A DNA stretch of 64,000 nucleotides from CAWKEY01 sp963848675 (GTDB taxonomy: Bacteria > Pseudomonadota > Gammaproteobacteria > Methylococcales > Methylomonadaceae). The notes beneath the pieces were generated by a model that was not told where the DNA came from, ran no database searches, and saw only the letters and a list, made by a program, of their open reading frames with translations. The DNA lies in the NCBI GenBank assembly GCA_963848675.1, contig CAWKEY010000031.1, positions 124,001 through 188,000 of the forward strand. The letters are read 5' to 3'. Positions 31,346-40,716 of the stretch are shown piece after piece. Both the position numbers and the translations under genes were made by a program. Positions within the stretch are counted from its first letter, which is position 1, and each line of letters starts with the position of its first letter.

Positions 31346-32197
31346 TTAGCGGCGCTCTGTATGCCATTGTCCGTGAGTGACGCGGGGCTGGCCGGACAAG
31401 TCATGATAAGTTTGTACCTGATCGTAACCAAGTTCTGTAAAAATCGCTTGCACCTGTTGCTGCTGGTTGTAGCCATGCTCAATCAGTAAGTGGCCCTGGT
31501 TTTTCAGCCGGCTGCGGGCTTGGCCGGCAATGATGTGAATATCGCTGAGCCCGTGCTGGGCGGCCACTAAGGCGCTTTGCGGCTCAAAACGAATATCGCC
31601 CTGCTGCAGATGGCTGTCGTTCTCGCTAATGTAGGGCGGGTTGCTGATGATCAGATCGAATGTGGCGGCAGGCACTTGGTTAAACCAGTCACTGTGATAA
31701 AACCGAATACCTGAAAGCTGATGCATCAGGGCATTGTGTTTGGCTATTGCCAGCGCAGCCAGGCTGAAATCAGCGGCGCTAACGTTTGCCTGTGGGCGTT
31801 CCGCGGCCAGGGTGATGGCGATAATGCCTGAGCCGGTGCCCAGGTCCATCAGGCTGGCGGGCTGATCTGCCGGCAGTAGTTGTAAGCTAAGCTCAATGAG
31901 CAGTTCAGTGTCGGGGCGTGGAATCAGTACGTCCGGCGTGACATAAAATTCCCGCGACCAGAATTCTCGGCTGGAAGTGATGTAAGCGATGGGTTTGCCT
32001 TGTTGCCGTTCTTCAACCAAGGTCCAAAAGGCGCTGGCGTGCTCGGCTTGCAGGCGTTTGTCGGGCCAGGCGCGCAGATGCGAGCGCTCCTTGTCGAGCA
32101 CCCGGCACAACAGGATTTCCGCATCGAGTAATGCGGAGTCGGAAACGGCGGCCAGGATCTCGGCGGCTTGCGCCAGCGCGGATTTAATGCTCGGCAT
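31346..32197 (-). CDS. prmC: Release factor glutamine methyltransferase
   Basis: Methylates the Gln of the GGQ motif in RF1 and RF2. Of 283 residues, the N-terminal helical substrate domain is about 1-90, then the SAM-binding fold with motif I LMDLGTGSGIIAIT and the catalytic NPPY in IISNPPYISEND, diagnostic of this enzyme. It begins 5 bases after prfA, its substrate gene, in the classical hemA-prfA-prmC order. Confidence 0.96.
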   Translation of the reverse strand: MPSIKSALAQAAEILAAVSDSALLDAEILLCRVLDKERSHLRAWPDKRLQAEHASAFWTLVEERQQGKPIAYITSSREFWSREFYVTPDVLIPRPDTELLIELSLQLLPADQPASLMDLGTGSGIIAITLAAERPQANVSAADFSLAALAIAKHNALMHQLSGIRFYHSDWFNQVPAATFDLIISNPPYISENDSHLQQGDIRFEPQSALVAAQHGLSDIHIIAGQARSRLKNQGHLLIEHGYNQQQQVQAIFTELGYDQVQTYHDLSGQPRVTHGQWHTERR

Positions 32198-32202
32198 GCG
32201 GT

Positions 32203-33288
32203 CTAGTCTTCGCCCAGTTGCGTCAGCAGTTCGGCCTGATGTTCGCTGATCAAAGGCTGAATGACCTGCTCCAGGCCGCCCTGCATGATGTCATCCAGCT
32301 TGTATAAGGTTAAATTGATGCGGTGATCGGTTAAGCGCCCTTGCGGGTAGTTGTACGTGCGGATGCGCTCGGAGCGATCGCCGCTGCCGACCTGTAATTT
32401 GCGTGTGGCCGATTGTTCGGCATGATGTTTTTCCTGTTCGGCCGATAACAGGCGGGATTGCAGCAGTGACATGGCGCGAGCACGGTTTTTGTGCTGCGAG
32501 CGCTCATCCTGGCATTCCACAACCACGCCGGTCGGAATGTGGGTAATGCGAATGGCCGATTCGGTCTTGTTGATATGCTGTCCGCCGGCGCCCGAGGAGC
32601 GGAAGGTGTCCACGCGCAGATCGGCCGGATTGATGTCAATGGCATCCACTTCTTCAACTTCAGGCATCACGGCAATGGTGCAGGCTGAAGTATGGATGCG
32701 GCCCTGGGATTCGGTTTCGGGTACACGCTGCACCCGGTGCGCGCCGGATTCAAATTTTAATTGCGAATACACATCCTGCCCGGAAACGCGCAGTATGATT
32801 TCCTTATAGCCGCCGTGATCGCCGTGGCTCTCGCTGATAATTTCCGTTTTCCAGCCTTTTCTTTCGGCATAGCGCTGGTACATGCGGGCCAAGTCGCCGG
32901 AGAAAATTGCGGCTTCATCACCGCCGGTTCCTGCGCGTACTTCCAGAAAAATATTGCGATTATCGTTGGGGTCTTTGGGCAGCAGGAGCAGTTGCAGCTC
33001 ATGTTCCAGCGCTTCAATCAGGGTTTCTGTCTCGGCCACCTCTTGTTTGGCAAGTTCCCGAAACTCGGGGTCGGCGTCGCCCGCCATTTCCTTGGCCGAG
33101 TCCAACGTTTGCAGGGCCTGCTGGTATCTTTTGTAACAATCGACAAGTGGATTGATCTGGGCGTATTCCTGGCTTAATGAGCGGAATTTGTTTTGATTGC
33201 TCTGGACTTCGGGTTCTGAGAGCAAGGCAGCGATTTCGTCATAGCGTTCGCAGAGGTTTTCGAGTTTGTGTTGTATGGATGGTTTCAT
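32203..33288 (-). CDS. prfA: Peptide chain release factor 1
   Basis: Reads UAA and UAG stop codons. The 361 residues contain the GGQ motif (Gln237) in SGAGGQHINKTESA. The stop-recognition tripeptide lies in VPETESQGRIHTSA; it reads PET where Escherichia coli RF1 has PAT, which still fits the PxT rule. Overlaps the hemA stop by 4 bases and precedes prmC. Confidence 0.97.
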   Translation of the reverse strand: MKPSIQHKLENLCERYDEIAALLSEPEVQSNQNKFRSLSQEYAQINPLVDCYKRYQQALQTLDSAKEMAGDADPEFRELAKQEVAETETLIEALEHELQLLLLPKDPNDNRNIFLEVRAGTGGDEAAIFSGDLARMYQRYAERKGWKTEIISESHGDHGGYKEIILRVSGQDVYSQLKFESGAHRVQRVPETESQGRIHTSACTIAVMPEVEEVDAIDINPADLRVDTFRSSGAGGQHINKTESAIRITHIPTGVVVECQDERSQHKNRARAMSLLQSRLLSAEQEKHHAEQSATRKLQVGSGDRSERIRTYNYPQGRLTDHRINLTLYKLDDIMQGGLEQVIQPLISEHQAELLTQLGED

Positions 33289-34544
33289 TGAGATTTTGTT
33301 AATTTAAAAATTTCGCGGGCAGCGGCTATCAGATCGTGTCTTTCGTTTTCGCCGGCTTCACGGATTTGGATGCTGGGGGTATGAATCAGCTTGTTGGTCA
33401 GGGTGTGTGCAAGCCGATTAAGCGCGTCCTCTGGAGATGCGCCATTTCTCAGCAAGATGAGCACTTTTTGCAAGGCTTCATCACGGGTTTGTTCGGCCTG
33501 ATGACGATAATCGCGTATTGTTGACTGGGCGCCTTGGGAGCGTAACCAGGCCAAAAAATAATCAACCTGGGTGTCGATGATTTCTTCAGCCTGTTCTGCC
33601 GCCTGACGGCGCGAGTTCATGTTCTGGTCTATGGTGTTTTGCAGGTCATCGACCGTATACAGATACACATCACTGAGCTGATCAACTTCCGCTTCAATGT
33701 CGCGCGGCACCGCCAGATCAACCATGAACATGGGTTTGTGTTTGCGTTTTTTAATGGCGCTTTCAACGCGGCCTTTACCCAGAATGGGCAGTTGACTGGC
33801 CGTGGAAGAAACCACAATATCCGCTTCCGCCAGGTGCATCGGCAATTCCGATAAGGCGATGGCATAACCGTTGAATTGCGTCGCTAAAGTGTGCGCTTTA
33901 TCATAGGTGCGGTTGGCGATGATGAGCCGGCCGATGCCTTGCTGGGACAGGTGGCGGGCGGTTAATTCGATGGTTTCTCCGGCACCGATCAGCAGCGCGG
34001 TCTGGTCGCTGAGTTTGTCAAAGATTTGCTGCGCCAGTTGTACCGCGGCGAACGCAACCGATACCGGGCTGGAGCCGATCGCGGTGTCGGTGCGTACTTT
34101 TTTGGCGGCCGAAAATGTGTGTTGAAACAGTTTGCCCAGTTGCTTGCCTAAAGTGCCGGCCTGGTAAGCGGCCTGATAGGCGGTTTTCATTTGTCCCAGA
34201 ATTTGCGGTTCGCCCAGAATCATTGAATCCAGGCCGCAAGCCACTCGAAACATGTGCCGGATTAACTGGCCATCGGTGTGGCAGTAGAGGTAGGGCGCGA
34301 AGTCTTCCGGAGCAATTTTTTTACTTTCGGCAACCCAGTCTATCAGGACTTGCTGGTCGGCGGTGGTTGATTTGCAGTAAAACTCGGTGCGGTTGCAGGT
34401 TGAAAGAATGGCAGCTTCGCTGATGTCCTTAAGGCGCCATAACTCCTTTAATGAGGATTGCATAATGTCGGCAGGGAATGCCAGGCGTTCACGGATGGAA
34501 ACCGGCGCGGTATTGTAATTAATCCCTACGGCAAGAAGTGTCAT
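33285..34544 (-). CDS. hemA: Glutamyl-tRNA reductase
   Basis: First enzyme of tetrapyrrole synthesis by the C5 route, reducing Glu-tRNA to glutamate-1-semialdehyde with NADPH. I chose the ATG at 34544 (MTLLAVGINYNTAPVSIRER), giving 419 residues; the frame is open 27 codons further but without homology. The catalytic Cys is in LSTCNRTEFYC, the tRNA/substrate region is GLDSMILGEPQILGQ, and NADPH binding is in LLIGAGETIELTARHL. First gene of the hemA-prfA-prmC operon. Confidence 0.96.
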   Translation of the reverse strand: MTLLAVGINYNTAPVSIRERLAFPADIMQSSLKELWRLKDISEAAILSTCNRTEFYCKSTTADQQVLIDWVAESKKIAPEDFAPYLYCHTDGQLIRHMFRVACGLDSMILGEPQILGQMKTAYQAAYQAGTLGKQLGKLFQHTFSAAKKVRTDTAIGSSPVSVAFAAVQLAQQIFDKLSDQTALLIGAGETIELTARHLSQQGIGRLIIANRTYDKAHTLATQFNGYAIALSELPMHLAEADIVVSSTASQLPILGKGRVESAIKKRKHKPMFMVDLAVPRDIEAEVDQLSDVYLYTVDDLQNTIDQNMNSRRQAAEQAEEIIDTQVDYFLAWLRSQGAQSTIRDYRHQAEQTRDEALQKVLILLRNGASPEDALNRLAHTLTNKLIHTPSIQIREAGENERHDLIAAAREIFKLTKSQ

Positions 34545-34792
34545 GGTGTCGATGTTTAAGAATTTAGGGTTATAGTTGGATTGTATGGGATATCGGTTTA
34601 ATGGCAGTCTTGAACTTTGTGGCAATCAATACGTCACACGGCTAATTTTTTGGCAAATGACCATAACTATGTTGGTGTATTCTAAAGAAATGTATGGGCT
34701 TTATCCAAATGGAATAAATCAGCTGTCTGAAACAACTGATTTATCTGATAATCTATTACAAAAATTTATTGAGTTATGAATAGGACGTTTGC

Positions 34793-36538
34793 GTGTTAAT
34801 TTTTAGATTAATTTCAGTGCTAACCCTGGTTTTGCTTAATGGCTGCGCCGGTTCGCCGGATAAGCGAGACGCTTCGGAAGAAGCAGTCCCGCCCGTCAAG
34901 GACCTCCAGGCCAAGGACAAAAAGCCACAAGCGCAGGACAAGTCCTCGATTGATCCGAATGTGCTGTACCTGCTGATGACTGCAGAGATTGCCGGGCAGC
35001 GCGGACAATATGACGTTGCTCTGGAAGGCTATATGGAAGCAGCCAGGCTGGCAAAAGATCCCCGCTATGCTGAACGAGCGGCAAAAATTGCGATGTACAT
35101 GAAGGACAGCAGTAAAACGGCGGATGCTGTTTCATCGTGGTTGAAGCTGGAGCCCAACAATATCACAGCAAGAAAAATTGCCGCATTATCGGCGTTGAGA
35201 GCTGGCAATAAGCCGGCGGCTATTGAGCATCTAAAAACCATGTTGGTATTAGATCCTGCGGGATTTGAAACGGCGTTGCTTGAACTGGTCTCGGTGCTCG
35301 AAAAAGAAGGTAAGACGGGTATTGTCTATGATGTGCTCGACGCCTTGTCTTTGCAAAAGCCGAATCAGGCGGTGGTGTATTTTGTTCAGGCATTGCTAGC
35401 CATGCAGACGAAAAATGTTGGGCTGGCCGAGGCCAAGATAGAGCAGGCGATGAAGGTGCAGCCGGACTGGGATAAAGCACTTATTTTTCAGGCGCAGATT
35501 GCAGTTTATGCAGGCAATCTCACGAAAGCAAAAGCGTTGTTAACCAATGCCTCGGTTAAATATCCGGACAATGACAAAATAAAAAAATTGTTGGCCCAGG
35601 TGTTAATTAAAATGTCGGACTATGAACAAGCCGGCAAGGTTTATCAGGATATTATTTCGGCAAATCCGCAGGATGCTGAAAGTCAGTTTGCGCTGGCATT
35701 GGTCCATCTTCAGTTGGAGCGGGATGGCAAAGCCGAAGATATTCTTAACAATCTGCTGGAGCAGCCCGAGTGGCAGTATCAGGCGAGCTTTTATTTAGGG
35801 AAGATAGAAGAAAAGCGCGGCAATGTTGAAAAGGCCCTGGACTGGTTTGATAAGGTGAATGACGGTGCGTTTGTTTTTGAGGCGTCAATATCATCGGTTT
35901 CTTTGCTGGCAAAAAATAAACAGTTTGAGGAAGCCAATTCGCGCTTGCGCTTATTGCAGGAGCAGTATCCCAAGCACAAGTTGCGCCTTACTTTGATACA
36001 GGCTGAATTATTCAGCCAGCAAAAACAATACGAAAAAGCCTTCGCCGTGCTCACCGATGCTTTGCTTGAAGCGCCCGAACAAAAAGAGCTGCTGTATTCC
36101 CATGCGCTGATGGCTGAGCGTGTTGGCAGGCTGGACGTGCTGGAGGATGATCTGAAAAAGATCTTAGCCAAGCAGCCGGATGATGCCGAGGCGCTAAATG
36201 CTTTAGGCTACAGTTTGTTGCAAAAAAAAGACCGCTATGCCGATGCGGAGAAATATCTTCAGCAGGCTATCAGGCTAAAGCCAGAAGAAGCCGTTATCAT
36301 GGATAGTTATGGCTGGTTACAGTTTAAACTGGGTCGTTACGAGCAGGCCCTGGATTATCTTCGCCGGGCTTATGCAAAACAACAGGAAAATGAGATAGCG
36401 GCTCATCTTGCCGAAGTTTTGTGGACGTTAGGCAGAAAAGCCGAGGCGAAAAAAATATTTAAAGAGGCCATAAAAAAAGCACCCGAGGATGAATACCTGC
36501 TGGAATTTCAGCGGCGAATATTGAACGGGGAAAAATAA
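34793..36538 (+). CDS. TPR-repeat lipoprotein
   Basis: A 581-residue protein starting at GTG (TAGGA nine bases upstream). The N-terminus is a lipoprotein signal with lipobox LLNGC at about residue 19, then a charged low-complexity linker (to about 55) and a long array of helical tetratricopeptide repeats. The C-terminal ones are the clearest (ALNALGYSLLQKKDRYADAE, YGWLQFKLGRYEQALDYLRR). It lies divergent from hemA and just upstream of lolB, as in many gammaproteobacteria, where it is a putative outer-membrane-linked scaffold. Function not established. Confidence 0.85.
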   Translation: MLIFRLISVLTLVLLNGCAGSPDKRDASEEAVPPVKDLQAKDKKPQAQDKSSIDPNVLYLLMTAEIAGQRGQYDVALEGYMEAARLAKDPRYAERAAKIAMYMKDSSKTADAVSSWLKLEPNNITARKIAALSALRAGNKPAAIEHLKTMLVLDPAGFETALLELVSVLEKEGKTGIVYDVLDALSLQKPNQAVVYFVQALLAMQTKNVGLAEAKIEQAMKVQPDWDKALIFQAQIAVYAGNLTKAKALLTNASVKYPDNDKIKKLLAQVLIKMSDYEQAGKVYQDIISANPQDAESQFALALVHLQLERDGKAEDILNNLLEQPEWQYQASFYLGKIEEKRGNVEKALDWFDKVNDGAFVFEASISSVSLLAKNKQFEEANSRLRLLQEQYPKHKLRLTLIQAELFSQQKQYEKAFAVLTDALLEAPEQKELLYSHALMAERVGRLDVLEDDLKKILAKQPDDAEALNALGYSLLQKKDRYADAEKYLQQAIRLKPEEAVIMDSYGWLQFKLGRYEQALDYLRRAYAKQQENEIAAHLAEVLWTLGRKAEAKKIFKEAIKKAPEDEYLLEFQRRILNGEK

Positions 36539-36581
36539 GTGTTGCGGTGGTCAAGCGCAGCTAATTTTCGTTACCTTTCTG

Positions 36582-37133
36582 GTGCTATGGGTGTCCGCCT
36601 GCTCTCTGGTGCCGGTAGAACCGGATGTTCATTATGCGCGAGTGGGCAGAGATCATCTTTACGACTTACAGCAATGGTCGTTTGAAGGACGGCTGGCGTT
36701 AACGGGACAGCATGATTCCTGGTCGGCCAATATAAGCTGGGATCACAATCCTGGCGTCGAAAAAATAAAGCTGAGCGGACCCTTGGGGCAGGGCACGGTG
36801 CTGATTCATTTGGCGGGTCATGTTGTTACCGTTGATCATGGTGATGGCAAGGTTGAGTCTTCAGCCGAACCGGAGCAGTTTATTAATCAGCAATTGGGCA
36901 TGTTTGTGCCATTGCGCTCGTTGCGCTACTGGGTGGTAGGTCTGCCTGAGCCAGCCAAGGCTTTTGAAGAAACGCCTGCCGGTTTTAAACAGGCGGGGTG
37001 GCTTAGCGAGTTCAAGCAAATGCAGCGTACGAATAACGAAGCAATGCCGCGCAAAATGACGGTTACGAATGAGCAGGTTAAAGTCAAGCTAATCATAGAT
37101 CATTGGATGTTAAATGACGCAAAAACAAATTAA
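36582..37133 (+). CDS. lolB: Outer-membrane lipoprotein LolB (start uncertain)
   Basis: Receives lipoproteins from LolA and inserts them into the outer membrane. The lipobox is VSAC, the mature part has the LolB features WSFEGRLALTG, SGPLGQGTVLIHL and LRYWVVGLPEPAKAF. The GTG at 36582 leaves only six residues before the lipid Cys, too short for a signal peptide. The same frame reads LIFVTFLVLWVSAC from 36561 but has no ATG/GTG/TTG start, whereas GTG at 36539 in another frame would supply the missing basic N-terminus. Either a rare start (ATT at 36564), a frameshift near 36556-36562 or a sequencing error is involved. Confidence 0.85.
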   Translation: MLWVSACSLVPVEPDVHYARVGRDHLYDLQQWSFEGRLALTGQHDSWSANISWDHNPGVEKIKLSGPLGQGTVLIHLAGHVVTVDHGDGKVESSAEPEQFINQQLGMFVPLRSLRYWVVGLPEPAKAFEETPAGFKQAGWLSEFKQMQRTNNEAMPRKMTVTNEQVKVKLIIDHWMLNDAKTN

Positions 37134-37986
37134 TCAGGCCGCCTGGGCAGAAAGATGGCCGGCGCCGGCAAAGCTTAACTTAATGCTGCGGATTGTCGGG
37201 CAACGGGCGGATGGTTATCATTTGCTGCAAACGGTATTCCAGTTTATAGACTTGTGCGACTGGATTACCTTTCATCCCGTTGCGGATGGACGGGTGAGTC
37301 TGCTAAACCCATTGCCGGGGGTTGCCGAGTCCGAAGATTTAACAGTTAGAGCGGCACATTTGTTAAAGGTAGAAACAGGCTGTGCGCATGGTGTGTGCAT
37401 CGAAGTGGAAAAAAACCTGCCGATGGGCGGCGGTCTGGGGGGCGGTAGTTCTGATGCGGCTACGACATTGGTGGTTTTGAATGAGTTGTGGGGTCTCGGA
37501 TTGTCGATGGAAAAGCTACTCAAGCTTGGATTGAGTTTAGGTGCTGATGTGCCTGTATTTGTTTATGGACATGCGGCGTGGGCGGAAGGCGTTGGCGAAA
37601 AGCTGGATAAAATAGAAGTTCCTGAGCAATGGGTTGTGGTTATCAAGCCCGATTGCCAGGTCAACACCAAAGAGATTTTTTCAGCTAAAGATTTGACACG
37701 AAATAGCAAATCGATCACAATAGCCGACTTTAAAGCGGGCCAGCAGCAAAACGATTGTTTAGATGTGGTTCGTGAACGTTATCAGTCTGTTAAAGATGCT
37801 TTGGTTGATTTGTCTGGTTTTTCTGAGGCAAGGCTAACCGGGACAGGCGCCTGTGTGTTTTCACAGTTTGATTCTGAAACTGCTGCTGTTAGAGCGTATG
37901 AGTCACTTAAAGCCAAGTGGCAAGTCTACCTGACTACAAGTAAAAACGAATCGCCTTTGTTTTCAAAGCTGAAGGCTGCTAACTAA
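37114..37986 (+). CDS. ispE: 4-diphosphocytidyl-2-C-methylerythritol kinase
   Basis: GHMP kinase phosphorylating CDP-methylerythritol in the MEP route to isoprenoids. The 290 residues contain WPAPAKLNLMLRIVGQRADGYH at the N-terminus, the ATP-binding LPMGGGLGGGSSDAATTL, LGADVPVFVYG and the C-terminal ARLTGTGACVFSQF. It overlaps lolB by 20 bases and is followed by tRNA-Gln and prs, the usual gammaproteobacterial order. Confidence 0.97.
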   Translation: MTQKQINQAAWAERWPAPAKLNLMLRIVGQRADGYHLLQTVFQFIDLCDWITFHPVADGRVSLLNPLPGVAESEDLTVRAAHLLKVETGCAHGVCIEVEKNLPMGGGLGGGSSDAATTLVVLNELWGLGLSMEKLLKLGLSLGADVPVFVYGHAAWAEGVGEKLDKIEVPEQWVVVIKPDCQVNTKEIFSAKDLTRNSKSITIADFKAGQQQNDCLDVVRERYQSVKDALVDLSGFSEARLTGTGACVFSQFDSETAAVRAYESLKAKWQVYLTTSKNESPLFSKLKAAN

Positions 37987-37999
37987 ATCTCAAGTTTAT

Positions 38000-38074
38000 T
38001 GGGCCGTCGCCAAGCGGTAAGGCACGGGGTTTTGATCTCCGCATACCAAGGTTCGAATCCTTGCGGCCCAGCCA
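38000..38074 (+). tRNA. tRNA-Gln (anticodon TTG)
   Basis: The acceptor arms TGGGCCG and CGGCCCA pair over seven bases and GCCA ends the gene, so CCA is encoded. The anticodon loop centres on TTG, with GGTTCGAATCC as T-arm. It lies between ispE and prs, a conserved location for this tRNA. Confidence 0.95.
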
Positions 38075-38114
38075 TTTACATCCACTCAGTAAAATCCAAT
38101 TTGGGAGTGCTTGA

Positions 38115-39068
38115 ATGAGTGATGCCTCAATGATGGTGTTTTCTGGAAATGCTAACCCTGCTTTGTCAGAAGGTATAGTCAGAAAGCTCAATATGCGCCT
38201 GGGTATGGCGACCGTCGGCAGGTTTAGTGACGGTGAGGTTGCGGTAGAGATTGAGGAGAATGTTAGGGGCAAGGATGTTTTTATTATCCAGCCGACTTGT
38301 TCGCCCACCAATGAAAACTTGATGGAATTGCTGGTCATGATCGATGCGCTGAAGCGGGCCTCAGCGTCCCGGATTACAGCGGTAATGCCCTATTACGGGT
38401 ATTCACGACAGGATAGAAGGTCGCGATCTGCAAGGGTCCCGATTAGTGCCAAGCTGGTTGCTAAAATGATTGAGCAGGCGGGGGCAAATCGGGTGCTAAC
38501 AGTTGATTTGCACGCTGATCAAATCCAGGGATTTTTTGATATACCAGTAGATAACGTGTATTCCTCGCCTATTTTGTTGGGCGATGTTTGGCGGCAGAAA
38601 TACCAGGATCTAATCGTTGTCTCGCCCGATGTTGGTGGCGTTGTCAGGGCGCGTGCCCTGGCTAAACGGCTTGACGATGCAGACTTGGCGATTATCGATA
38701 AGCGCAGGCCCAAGGCAAATGTCTCGGAAATAATGCATATTATTGGTGATGTAAATGGGCGTTCCTGTGTATTGATCGATGATATGGTTGATACTGCCGG
38801 TACCTTGTGCCATGCCGCTGGCGCCTTAAAAAGACATGGTGCGATCAAAGTTGTTGCTTACTGTACGCATGCGGTGCTGTCAGGGGCTGCAATGAAGAAC
38901 CTGAATGGTTCAGAGCTGGATGAGCTGGTTGTTACTGATACCATTCCGTTGAGTCATGAGTCTGTTGGCTCTGGGAAAATAAGGCAGTTAAGTGTTGCAG
39001 AAATGCTGGCCGAGACCATAAGGCGCATAGCCTCAGATGAGTCGGTTAGTTCATTATATGTGGATTGA
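38115..39068 (+). CDS. prs: Ribose-phosphate pyrophosphokinase
   Basis: Makes PRPP from ribose 5-phosphate and ATP for nucleotide, His and Trp synthesis. The 317 residues contain MVFSGNANPALSEGIVRKL, the flexible-loop RQDRRSRSARVPISAK, DLHADQIQGFFDIPVDNVY and the PRPP-binding signature VLIDDMVDTAGTL. Typical length. Downstream of tRNA-Gln and upstream of rplY. Confidence 0.97.
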   Translation: MSDASMMVFSGNANPALSEGIVRKLNMRLGMATVGRFSDGEVAVEIEENVRGKDVFIIQPTCSPTNENLMELLVMIDALKRASASRITAVMPYYGYSRQDRRSRSARVPISAKLVAKMIEQAGANRVLTVDLHADQIQGFFDIPVDNVYSSPILLGDVWRQKYQDLIVVSPDVGGVVRARALAKRLDDADLAIIDKRRPKANVSEIMHIIGDVNGRSCVLIDDMVDTAGTLCHAAGALKRHGAIKVVAYCTHAVLSGAAMKNLNGSELDELVVTDTIPLSHESVGSGKIRQLSVAEMLAETIRRIASDESVSSLYVD

Positions 39069-39107
39069 TAGTATTTAATGTGTGCTTGAAGGCACGGGGT
39101 TGAAAAA

Positions 39108-39761
39108 ATGTCGAACGTATTTGAGTTTGTTGCCGAAGGTCGCGGGCAATCAGGTAAAAGCACAGCAAGAAGCTTGCGTCGTCAGGGTAAGGTGCCTGCG
39201 GTAATATACGGCGGTCGCGGCGAGCCTCAAATGCTGGTGCTAAATCATAACGATGTTGTAAAGCATCTCGATCATGAGGCAGTTTATTCGCATGTTCTTG
39301 ATATTAATGTCGATGGCAAAAAAGAGAAGGCGATCCTGAAAAGTGTTCAGCGTCATCCGGCCAGGGTTCAGATTTTGCATCTGGATTTCTTGCGAGTCAA
39401 TATGGCTGATACGCTTAAAGTGCATGTGCCACTGCATTTTATTAATGAAAGTAGTTCGGTAGGCGGCAAAAAAGGCGGTATCGTTGCTCATTCCATGGTT
39501 GATATAGAGGTTTCCTGTCTGCCAGCGGCGCTGCCTGAATTTATTGAAGTCGATTTGGCTGAGCTGGATATTGGTGAGTCAGTTCATTTGTCGGATATTG
39601 TTTTGCCGTCGGGTGTTGAGATTGTTGCTTTAGCTCAAGGGTCAGAGCATGATCTTCCTGTTGCTTCCGTGATGGCGCCAAGAGTTGCCGAGGCCTCAGT
39701 AGAGGGAGAGGTTGAAGTCGAAAGAGAGGAAGGTGGCGAAGAGGGACTGCTGAATAAGTAG
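39108..39761 (+). CDS. rplY: Ribosomal protein bL25, long (Ctc/TL5) form
   Basis: A 217-residue 5S rRNA-binding protein: an N-terminal L25 domain (residues 1-95, GRGQSGKSTARSLRRQGKVP, AVIYGG) and a C-terminal TL5/Ctc beta domain, with a tail rich in Glu that is typical of the long form. Enterobacteria have only the first domain. Sits in the prs-rplY-pth cluster. Confidence 0.95.
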   Translation: MSNVFEFVAEGRGQSGKSTARSLRRQGKVPAVIYGGRGEPQMLVLNHNDVVKHLDHEAVYSHVLDINVDGKKEKAILKSVQRHPARVQILHLDFLRVNMADTLKVHVPLHFINESSSVGGKKGGIVAHSMVDIEVSCLPAALPEFIEVDLAELDIGESVHLSDIVLPSGVEIVALAQGSEHDLPVASVMAPRVAEASVEGEVEVEREEGGEEGLLNK

Positions 39762-39773
39762 CCGGAAAACGCG

Positions 39774-40340
39774 TTGATCAAGCTTATCGTTGGTTTGGGT
39801 AATCCCGGCCAGCAGTACCAGAAAACCCGGCATAATGCCGGGTTTTTGTTTTTGGATGGACTGGCGGCCGATCTGGGTGGGGCTTGGGTCAGTGAGTCCC
39901 GATTTCAGGGGTTGATTGCCGAATGCAGCCTCCCAGCAGGGAAGTTGATATTGTTAAAGCCGCAGGCCTTTATGAATCGAAGTGGGCAGTCTGTTGGTAT
40001 GGTTGCTCGCTATTATAAATTGCAACCGGAAGAAATTCTGGTTGTTCATGATGAGCTTGATTTTGATGCCGGTGTGGTAAAGCTCAAGAAGGATGGCGGG
40101 CACGCGGGGCATAATGGCTTGAGAGATATCATTGCGCATTTGGGCTCGAAAGAGTTTTATCGATTGCGGATAGGTATTGGCCGTCCCGAGGCTGGCAAGC
40201 AGGTTGCAGATTATGTGTTGTCAAATCCCTCGAAAATGGAATTGGACTTGATAGTCTCTGCTTTTGATCAGGGAAGGAGTCATATCGATCAGTTGATTGC
40301 CGTGCATATGCCTGCGGCGATGAATAGGCTGGATACTTAA
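39774..40340 (+). CDS. pth: Peptidyl-tRNA hydrolase
   Basis: Recycles peptidyl-tRNA dropped from ribosomes. The 188 residues begin at TTG (39774): MIKLIVGLGNPGQQYQKTRH contains the family motif with Asn and the catalytic His at about residue 20 (TRHNAGF). HDELDFDAGVVKLKKDGGHAGHNGLRDI is the other signature block. There is no ATG nearby, so the TTG start is the likely one. Twelve bases after rplY. Confidence 0.95.
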   Translation: MIKLIVGLGNPGQQYQKTRHNAGFLFLDGLAADLGGAWVSESRFQGLIAECSLPAGKLILLKPQAFMNRSGQSVGMVARYYKLQPEEILVVHDELDFDAGVVKLKKDGGHAGHNGLRDIIAHLGSKEFYRLRIGIGRPEAGKQVADYVLSNPSKMELDLIVSAFDQGRSHIDQLIAVHMPAAMNRLDT

Positions 40341-40377
40341 CCCCGGTTTAGTAAATATCGGTGGCAGAAATATTTAG

Positions 40378-40406
40378 TTGACAGGGCGAGCTTTAGTAAA
40401 GATAAT
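40378..40406 (+). promoter_or_regulatory. Sigma-70 promoter of the tRNA-tuf operon
   Basis: A perfect minus-35 TTGACA (40378-40383), 17-base spacer and minus-10 GATAAT (40401-40406, five of six consensus). A GC-rich stretch (CCCGC) follows the minus-10, as in stable-RNA promoters under stringent control. It would start transcripts about 13 bases before tRNA-Tyr. Confidence 0.85.
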
Positions 40407-40425
40407 AACCCGCTTATCTGACATC

Positions 40426-40510
40426 GGAGAGGTTCCCGAGCGGCCAAAGGGATCAGACTGTAAATCTGCCGGCTCTGCCTTCGGAGGTTCGAATCCTCCC
40501 CTCTCCACCA
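40426..40510 (+). tRNA. tRNA-Tyr (anticodon GTA)
   Basis: Class II tRNA with an extended variable arm, acceptor GGAGAGG/CCTCTCC and encoded ACCA end. The anticodon loop is CTGTAAA with GTA. First gene of the tRNA-tuf cluster. Confidence 0.95.
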
Positions 40511-40526
40511 TCTTTAAAAGTAATCT

Positions 40527-40600
40527 GCGGGTGTAGTTCAATGGTAGAACTCCAGCCTTCCAAGCTGATCACGTGGGTTCGATTCCCATCACCCGCTCCA
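40527..40600 (+). tRNA. tRNA-Gly (anticodon TCC)
   Basis: Acceptor GCGGGTG pairs with CACCCGC, TCCA end, anticodon TCC in CTTCCAAG. Second gene of the tRNA-tuf cluster. Confidence 0.95.
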
Positions 40601-40612
40601 GTATTTTGTTAA

Positions 40613-40688
<76 letters not shown>

Positions 40689-40716
40689 TTGCAATATTGA
40701 GCTAGGGGTGCATTAA

